Made by a program: the position numbers and the translations under genes
Shown here: piece by piece, positions 58,551 through 64,000 of the stretch
Layout of the letters: every line of letters starts with the position of its first letter
How positions within the stretch are numbered: the stretch's first letter is position 1
The notes under the pieces: generated by a model
The model's input: only the letters and a program-made list of their open reading frames with translations
What the model was told of the DNA's origin: nothing
Database searches by the model: none
NCBI GenBank assembly: GCA_964369995.1
Contig: CAYJHH010000001.1
Coordinates: 1 to 64,000 of the forward strand
Length of the DNA: 64,000 nt
Direction of reading: 5' to 3'
Source of the DNA: CAYJAD01 sp964369995
GTDB taxonomy: Bacteria > Desulfobacterota > Desulfovibrionia > Desulfovibrionales > Desulfovibrionaceae

Positions 58551-58838
58551 TTATAATAATTGAGGATTAACAACATCTACAATGGCCATGGCCACAAGCC
58601 ATACAGAAAAAAGACACATTAACCCACCCCACAAACATAATAAGCGCCACTTTTTCAAAAAAGAATACCAAGCCCCCCAAGAACTTACAGTACTTGCAAT
58701 AATACTTACAATGAGCAAATTATCGGTTTGGCGTAAGGTAATAAGTATTTGTACACTCCAAAAATACAGGCAGGAAATAAGTAAAATAGCACATAAGAGC
58801 CACACATGCTTAGAAGTAAAATTATTTTTTTTTGACAT
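58551..58838 (-). CDS. small membrane protein, 95 aa
   Basis: The product has three predicted membrane helices (HVWLLCAILLISCLYFW; LLIVSIIASTVSSWGAWY; LCLWGGLMCLFSVWLVAMA). A GAGGGG ribosome site precedes the ATG. No family is recognised. The 58312-58550 interval downstream is purine-rich with repeated AGGCAA and no gene. Confidence 0.7.
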   Translation of the reverse strand: MSKKNNFTSKHVWLLCAILLISCLYFWSVQILITLRQTDNLLIVSIIASTVSSWGAWYSFLKKWRLLCLWGGLMCLFSVWLVAMAIVDVVNPQLL

Positions 58839-58944
58839 ATGCCCCTCTGCTTTTTACCATAACATAAGTACCCTGCCCTTTTGATAGGGTACATTTTTCA
58901 TACCTTTCGCAACTTAGCCCCGTCAAGCTCTAGGCAAAGACAAT

Positions 58945-58956
58945 ATAACATGTTAT
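58945..58956 (+). promoter_or_regulatory. 12-bp palindrome upstream of the STAS gene
   Basis: ATAACATGTTAT is a perfect palindrome 65 bases before the STAS start codon, in the intergenic region that should hold its promoter. It is a candidate regulator site; no clear -35/-10 pair is assigned. Confidence 0.35.
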
Positions 58957-59021
58957 GGTAATACGTAAGAATTATTTGGATTTTCATATGGTGTAAATGA
59001 GTAAGAAATGGGGGAGATTGT

Positions 59022-59366
59022 ATGGAAATACACATAGAAGAATTAGGCAACCTGCATATCATCCACCTTGCCGGGCGTTGGGACGCCTACTCCACGGCTC
59101 AATTTGAAACACAGTGCACTCAGTATATTGAACATGGCATGCGCCGCATTATTTTACACTTGGCACAAGTGGATTATGTGAGCTCTCTTGGACTGCGCGG
59201 CTTGCTTAATATAGGAAAAAGTCTTGATCCTTTGGGCGGTGTATTAGTTATTTGTCACTTACAGCCTCATTTGGAAAAACTCTTTATAGGCAGTGGTTTT
59301 TCGCGACTTTTCGCCATTTATCCTGACCTTAAAAGTGCACAAAAGGCCCTACAAAAAACATTATGA
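59022..59366 (+). CDS. STAS-domain anti-anti-sigma factor
   Basis: The 114-aa product has the SpoIIAA-like pattern with VDYVSSLGLRGLL near residue 52; one of the two Ser is the expected phosphorylation site. In partner switching, the unphosphorylated form binds the RsbW-like kinase. GGGGGAGATTGT precedes the ATG. Its stop overlaps the phosphatase start (ATGA). Confidence 0.92.
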   Translation: MEIHIEELGNLHIIHLAGRWDAYSTAQFETQCTQYIEHGMRRIILHLAQVDYVSSLGLRGLLNIGKSLDPLGGVLVICHLQPHLEKLFIGSGFSRLFAIYPDLKSAQKALQKTL

Positions 59367-61252
59367 TTGCGGCACGTATTCCTTGGCAATATCGCATTGC
59401 TGCCCGGCAAACCGTTCCTATTTTAACCGGTATTGTGGGATGTTTTGCGCTCTTGGTAACTTTGGGATATTTTTATGCGCGCGAAGAAATTCTCTCCATT
59501 ACCAATGCTCAAGTAAAACAATTTGTCAGTAGCATCATGCGCCAAGATGATTATACACGCCAATGGATTATGCGCGCCATGCCCACACTCACCCTTGCTG
59601 TGGAGCGACACCTCACCCAAGGGACTATACAGCAAGATTTGATGGATTCTGAAATAACTTCTGCCATTTCTGATGCAAGGGGCAAACAATTTATTGAGAT
59701 ATTATACCTTAAAGATAATAAGCTTCACTCTCGTTATTATTGCCAAAAAGGTGTTCTCCCTGCGCAAGTGGTAGATAATATTTTTGCTGCGCCCCCAGCT
59801 GTGGAGCATATACCGCTTATTAAAGAAGCCTATTGGAGTGATGCTTATGTAGATAGAGAGCGCACTTTACACATTAGCTATACACAGCCTTTAAAAGACA
59901 ATAAAAATAATACTTTTGGAATTTTAACCACAAGTTTAGCCATACCATGGTTTACTGAGCGCATCCGCTCTCTGGCCTTTTTTAAACAGTGCATTCCTTT
60001 TTATCTCACCCCGCAAGGAGATTGGACGCTCAGCCCCAAAACAGACACCGATTTGGAGCCCTTAAAAAACATAATGCGCAGCAGTAAAACGGGCATCACC
60101 ACCATTACCTGGCAAAACAAGCGCTATGTGGTACTTTTTATGCCAAGCGGAGAAAGTGAGCTCCTTATAGGTGTGCTCATACCACGTGAGGATCTTTTTG
60201 GCACCTTAGACACTACAGCACAAGTTCTTGTACTTATTGCTTTTGTTGTACTATTACTAGCCACATGCGCCTTACACAAAACCAATGAAAACTTTCGTAT
60301 TCCATTGCATCAGCTTTTACGCATGGCTGATAAATTGGCCAAGGGAAAATTTGATGCCTCAGAGCAAACAAAGCTTCCATCATCATTTGTAACCACCAGC
60401 CAAGAAACCAAACAACTCTACACAGCCACGCAAAAATTGCGTCTTGCTTTGCGCCAACGCATGCATGACCTTACCATTATGACGCAAACAAAAGAACGCC
60501 TTGATGGCGAGCTCCGTTTTGCCCGCGGCATTCAAAACTCTTTGCGCCCACGCACTCTTCCCTCCTGTGAAGAAATAGAAATAGCTGCTTTTGTGCATGA
60601 AGCTAGAGAAGTGTGCGGCGATATGTATGATTGTTTTTCTCTCTCAGAGCACGAGGTTTGCTGTGTCATTGGTAATGTGGCTGAACATGGCGTTCCTGCG
60701 GCTCTTTTAACTAATCGAATCATGCCCTTACTACACGAACTTATACTTTTAGGATTTACCCCAAGCCAAGCCTTAGAGCATGTAAATAAGGTATTTGACT
60801 CCGATGAAAACACCAAAGCACTCTTGGTAAGTGCCTTTGTAGGCATACTTCATGTGTCCACAGGGCTTTTGACATGGGCCAGTGCGGGGCAATTTCCCCC
60901 CTATATTTTACAAAATACTGCCTCTGAAAAAAAACATTGGCAATTACCTTGGTCCGGTAATATGCCCCTTGGTGCCAAAGAAAATGAACATTATGGCGAA
61001 CATCAAGTACAACTTGAAGCTGGGCAAAGTATTCTTTTTTTACCACAGCGCATACTTTTTTTGCCTGATCCCCAAAAAAAAGTCTATGGAGAAAAATGCT
61101 TGGATGTTTTTTTACAACAAGATCATGGTAATATACAAGACTTGTTGCACGCTTTTGTGGAAGATATCCGTGTGCATATGCAAAGGGTTTTACGTGATGA
61201 TATGGTACTGTTTGCCATACAATGGAAAGGAAATACCTCTCATAAACTTTGA
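59363..61252 (+). CDS. SpoIIE-type phosphatase with Cache sensor and HAMP
   Basis: The 629-aa product has a membrane helix near residues 18-40, an outside Cache-like sensor (about 45-280), a second helix (about 290-310), a HAMP-like linker (FRIPLHQLLRMADKLAKGKF) and a PP2C/SpoIIE domain with CGDMYDCFSL (Asp 420), GNVAEHGVPAALLTN and RDDMVLF near 611. The second metal motif reads GN at position 438 where GD is usual. It would dephosphorylate the STAS protein when its signal is present. Confidence 0.92.
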   Translation: MIAARIPWQYRIAARQTVPILTGIVGCFALLVTLGYFYAREEILSITNAQVKQFVSSIMRQDDYTRQWIMRAMPTLTLAVERHLTQGTIQQDLMDSEITSAISDARGKQFIEILYLKDNKLHSRYYCQKGVLPAQVVDNIFAAPPAVEHIPLIKEAYWSDAYVDRERTLHISYTQPLKDNKNNTFGILTTSLAIPWFTERIRSLAFFKQCIPFYLTPQGDWTLSPKTDTDLEPLKNIMRSSKTGITTITWQNKRYVVLFMPSGESELLIGVLIPREDLFGTLDTTAQVLVLIAFVVLLLATCALHKTNENFRIPLHQLLRMADKLAKGKFDASEQTKLPSSFVTTSQETKQLYTATQKLRLALRQRMHDLTIMTQTKERLDGELRFARGIQNSLRPRTLPSCEEIEIAAFVHEAREVCGDMYDCFSLSEHEVCCVIGNVAEHGVPAALLTNRIMPLLHELILLGFTPSQALEHVNKVFDSDENTKALLVSAFVGILHVSTGLLTWASAGQFPPYILQNTASEKKHWQLPWSGNMPLGAKENEHYGEHQVQLEAGQSILFLPQRILFLPDPQKKVYGEKCLDVFLQQDHGNIQDLLHAFVEDIRVHMQRVLRDDMVLFAIQWKGNTSHKL

Positions 61253-61276
61253 CAACAGGGAAAAATTTTATAAGGG

Positions 61277-62551
61277 TTATTTTTTTAGGCGCTCTAATTT
61301 TATACGTAAGCCTTCGCGGCTCATACCCAAAGCTTTGGCCGCGCGTGATTTATTACCTTCAAAGTGATGCAGCACATGATGAATATATTGCGTTTCCACT
61401 TGCCGTAAGGACGGAATACCTTGTGCAAAAACAGGCTGTGTGTCCGCAAGCATGGGGCTTAATCTCACATCAGAAGAATGAGGCAATGCCACAAACTTAC
61501 CCACATTGGGCGACAAATCGTCAGGTTCTATGCATGAACCAGTGGCAAGTAAACAGGCCCGCTCTAATTCATTTTCTAGCTCGCGCACATTACCCGCCCA
61601 GTGATGCTGCTGCAATAAAGCTATGGCCTTAGGAGAAATTTTAGTAATCCCGTGGGCATGGCGCTGAGCAAAACGACTAAGCATATGTTTTACGAATAAG
61701 GGAATATCTTCGCGACGATCGCGCAAAGGAGGAATATGTATCTTCATGACATTCAATCTGTAATACAGATCTTCTCTAAAGGTACGTTCCCTCACACATT
61801 GCTCAAGATCCTTCAATGTGGCCGCCATAATGCGCACATCCACTTGCAATGGCTTTCGCGCACCAATGCGCTCCACTTCGCCACTTTCCACCACATGCAA
61901 CAGTTTTGCTTGGCTTTCCAAAGGCATATCACCAATTTCATCCAAGAAAATAGTTCCCCCAGAGGCTTGCTCAAAGCGTCCCATGCGAGCGCGCACGCCA
62001 GAAGCCACGCCCATTTCAATGCCAAAAAGCTCACTTTCCAGCAACGTTGCTGGAATAGCCGCGCAGTTAATACTCACAAAAGTTTTATGAGCTCGAGAGC
62101 TCAAAGCATGAATATGACGCGCAAAAAGGCTTTTTCCTGTACCGGTTTCGCCATTAAAAAGCAAAGTACAATCCACCTCAGCAGCGCGCTGTATTTGTTT
62201 CATAACCGCCTGCATGCAGGGGGATTCTGTCAATTGCATCAAGCCGCCCCCCTTGGAAGTGCTACGGCGCAGCTCCACGCGCAATTGACTATTTTCGGCC
62301 AAAAGTTGTTTTTGATGTTGCAACAGTTCCGCTCGTGCACCCTCAAGCTCCACCAACAAACGGCTCAGTTCAAACTCACGCGCTTCAGTGCGCACCAGCA
62401 TCATGGCAAAGGCTTCCACCAAAACATTAATGGGATCATGCGCATCTTCACAAGGCAACAAATCAAAAATAGCCTTGGCCTCTTCATAATCGCCTTGCGC
62501 CATTTGAGCACATATTTGCGTCAGTTTATGATACAAGTTTTTGGCATTCAT
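61277..62551 (-). CDS. sigma-54-type AAA+ activator with altered GAFTGA loop
   Basis: The 424-aa product has an N-terminal helical region (about 1-105), an AAA+ domain with GETGTGKS (134-141), FLDEIGD Walker B (202-208), REDLYYRLNV and WAGNVRELENE, and a Fis-type HTH at the C-terminus (SRAAKALGMSREGLRIKL). The sigma-54-contacting loop reads GVASGV (181-186) in place of GAFTGA. There is no receiver domain. It lies convergent to the phosphatase and divergent from the RsbW-like gene. Confidence 0.93.
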   Translation of the reverse strand: MNAKNLYHKLTQICAQMAQGDYEEAKAIFDLLPCEDAHDPINVLVEAFAMMLVRTEAREFELSRLLVELEGARAELLQHQKQLLAENSQLRVELRRSTSKGGGLMQLTESPCMQAVMKQIQRAAEVDCTLLFNGETGTGKSLFARHIHALSSRAHKTFVSINCAAIPATLLESELFGIEMGVASGVRARMGRFEQASGGTIFLDEIGDMPLESQAKLLHVVESGEVERIGARKPLQVDVRIMAATLKDLEQCVRERTFREDLYYRLNVMKIHIPPLRDRREDIPLFVKHMLSRFAQRHAHGITKISPKAIALLQQHHWAGNVRELENELERACLLATGSCIEPDDLSPNVGKFVALPHSSDVRLSPMLADTQPVFAQGIPSLRQVETQYIHHVLHHFEGNKSRAAKALGMSREGLRIKLERLKK

Positions 62552-62682
62552 ATTGCCTCCCCAATGTTAGCCTTAGATTTTACCTATGCCAAAAAAATGG
62601 GCAGGTCAAGAAGAGCCACTTTTTTTATGCCATGCCAAGCGCCGCCCTTATATTTTACAAGCCATAAGCAAGAAGTACGCCC

Positions 62683-64000
62683 ATGTCGCAATCCATAACA
62701 CATAATCCTAAGTTAGAACTGACTTTTTTGGCAGAACTTGACACGGTGGAAGGCATTCTCGCTCTTGTGCAAGAATGGGCGCATCATAGGGACGTTAGTT
62801 ATGATGACAGGCTTTCTTTGCGTTTAGTCTTAGAAGAGCTTCTCAGTAATATCTGTTTGCATAGCTCACCCATTATGGGGCAAACCAAGGTCATTTTAAG
62901 CCTACATCCCATAAAAAAAACTAAAAATATACAAGTGCTTATTTGTGACAACGGCACAGCTTTTAATCCTTTAGAGCAATACACACAGCCCGTACAAGAT
63001 TTACAAAACGCGCCTTTAGGCCAGCAAGGGCTTTCTTTTGTGCGCCTTTTAACCCATGGCGCGCAGTATACGCGTAATGAAGGAAATGAATTAAGCTTTA
63101 TTTTTTCTTTAGATGAAGAAAGTTCTTCGCAAATACCATCACACATTGCCCATGACACCATTCCCAAAACCGCTTGGGAAAAAAGCTCATGGATGAATCG
63201 CCTATCTACCCTATGGAATGAAAAATTAGCCTTTCGTCAAACTATCCTTTTTACTTTTTATTCCATAGTACTTATTTGGGGTGGCATTGCCATATTCTAT
63301 TATGATACCCAGCGTACCATCAAAGAAAATGCCACACAATTGGCCATGCAAACTTTGCATACCCAATCTGTCATTAGTTCCTCATTTCTCAAAAGACTTC
63401 AAGATAATGTGGATCGTATGGTACTTTCCTTACAAGAGGAGCCTGTGGAAAGCCTTTTTGCTCATGATTTAAAAAAGCTTACCCACCTTATTGAAAATGA
63501 CCCCATTACTGCCAGCATCATCGCAGAAATTCCCGTCATAGGTTTAGTGGCAGGTTGTGAAAATACCACATGGTTTTATCCTATTATTCAAGGAACCATG
63601 AGTAAAAGAAGTTATATTCAAAATCTCAACTCTTATGTAAGTCATAAGGGTGAAGAGATTTTATGGAAAACGCTGCCCATGACCTTTGAAAAGGGCGATC
63701 CTCACGCTGCCATGATTTATGCTGTACCTTTATCCAATAAAGGAGCTCAGGCAGGTTTTGTGGGGGTTATCATCACCATGCCTTGGATAGCCAACACCTT
63801 AAATAAGCTTTCAGGTTTACAAAATATCAATACATTTTATTTAGATCATACAGGACAATATGTTATCTTTCCTCATGGTCGAAAATTAAACAAAGGGGCA
63901 CAAAACCTTCGCGATGAAGCTAAAATATACAATATACCTCAGCTTGCACTCATAGAAAAAGATATTCTTGCCGGAAAAAAAGGTATGCATATTCTTGAGC
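62683..64000 (+). CDS. RsbW-like ATPase fused to membrane sensor, 3' end missing
   Basis: The frame is open from the ATG at 62683 to the window end (439 codons). Residues about 10-145 form a serine-kinase-type HATPase: LRLVLEELLSNICLHS (N box), LICDNGTAFNP (G1) and GQQGLSFVRLLTHGA (G2). A membrane helix follows (FYSIVLIWGGIAIFYY, about 200), then a Cache-like outside domain with GFVGVIITMPWI. The rest is cut off; homology with the phosphatase two genes earlier suggests HAMP and SpoIIE domains next. The probable target is the STAS protein at 59022. Confidence 0.88.
   Translation, partial: MSQSITHNPKLELTFLAELDTVEGILALVQEWAHHRDVSYDDRLSLRLVLEELLSNICLHSSPIMGQTKVILSLHPIKKTKNIQVLICDNGTAFNPLEQYTQPVQDLQNAPLGQQGLSFVRLLTHGAQYTRNEGNELSFIFSLDEESSSQIPSHIAHDTIPKTAWEKSSWMNRLSTLWNEKLAFRQTILFTFYSIVLIWGGIAIFYYDTQRTIKENATQLAMQTLHTQSVISSSFLKRLQDNVDRMVLSLQEEPVESLFAHDLKKLTHLIENDPITASIIAEIPVIGLVAGCENTTWFYPIIQGTMSKRSYIQNLNSYVSHKGEEILWKTLPMTFEKGDPHAAMIYAVPLSNKGAQAGFVGVIITMPWIANTLNKLSGLQNINTFYLDHTGQYVIFPHGRKLNKGAQNLRDEAKIYNIPQLALIEKDILAGKKGMHILE

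Noticed and set aside
61736..62698. 320-codon plus-strand frame
   Set aside because: Antisense to the AAA+ activator, whose Walker motifs and HTH are intact.
62799..63167. 122-codon minus-strand frame
   Set aside because: Antisense to the RsbW-like ATPase domain, which stays open to the window end.
1..64000. CRISPR arrays and insertion sequences
   Set aside because: No regularly spaced repeat array and no transposase gene were seen.

Overview
The window holds a complete lambda-type siphovirus prophage inside a bacterial chromosome. The host looks like a fairly low-GC Desulfovibrionales-type anaerobe. That is inference, from selA next to folC and an M18 aminopeptidase, a DHH phosphoesterase, a fused TIGR04282/TIGR04283-type glycosyltransferase beside a TVP38 protein, and a STAS/SpoIIE/RsbW partner-switching locus; no rRNA is present to settle it.

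Boundaries. A 58-bp perfect repeat (1966-2023 and 45950-46007) marks attL and attR. The repeat is the 3' part of a tRNA-Arg(UCU) gene. The intact tRNA is at 45962-46038 on the minus strand and its 3' remnant is at 1978-2023, so the prophage is about 44.0 kb. Three 19-bp repeats (two beside int, one beside attR) look like integrase arm sites. The phage also carries a replacement terminator for the tRNA.

Left flank (1-1965): the 3' part of a VWA protein with an HExxH motif, then a possible 27-aa peptide gene.

Prophage left arm (2.2-16.8 kb): integrase, an excisionase-like gene, a minus-strand early operon (phospholipase-A2-like protein, two nucleoside-deoxyribosyltransferase-like proteins, small proteins, a CII-like regulator, a Cro-like repressor) and a divergent CI-like repressor. 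A plus-strand AT-rich cargo block follows (secreted protein, membrane protein, zinc-ribbon protein, ParB-like protein, Dam methylase), then an amidoligase with a C-terminal winged-helix-like segment, a HicAB toxin-antitoxin pair and an M48-like metalloprotease.

Prophage right arm (16.5-45.6 kb): one long minus-strand operon. Read from the right it runs: SF3/D5 helicase, an iteron-rich candidate origin, Toprim primase, ParB-methylase fusion, terminase small and large subunits, HTH protein, gpW-like protein, portal, S49 protease with a nested scaffold start, decoration protein, capsid, GH108 endolysin, holin, connector genes, tail tube, a G/GT tail chaperone pair with a GGGAAAC -1 frameshift site, tape measure and tail-tip proteins. 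One tail protein carries BspA-like repeats. A DUF4238 gene sits backwards inside the head genes.

Right flank (46-64 kb): tRNA-Arg, a folC-selA-aminopeptidase operon, a repeat-rich intergenic region, an NlpC/P60 lipoprotein, an HI0933-type flavoprotein, a DHH phosphoesterase, a minus-strand set (radical SAM, TVP38, mercuric-reductase-like flavoprotein, fused glycosyltransferase), and a partner-switching locus: STAS protein, SpoIIE phosphatase, an AAA+ sigma-54-type activator with a non-canonical GAFTGA loop, and an RsbW-like ATPase fused to a membrane sensor that runs off the end.
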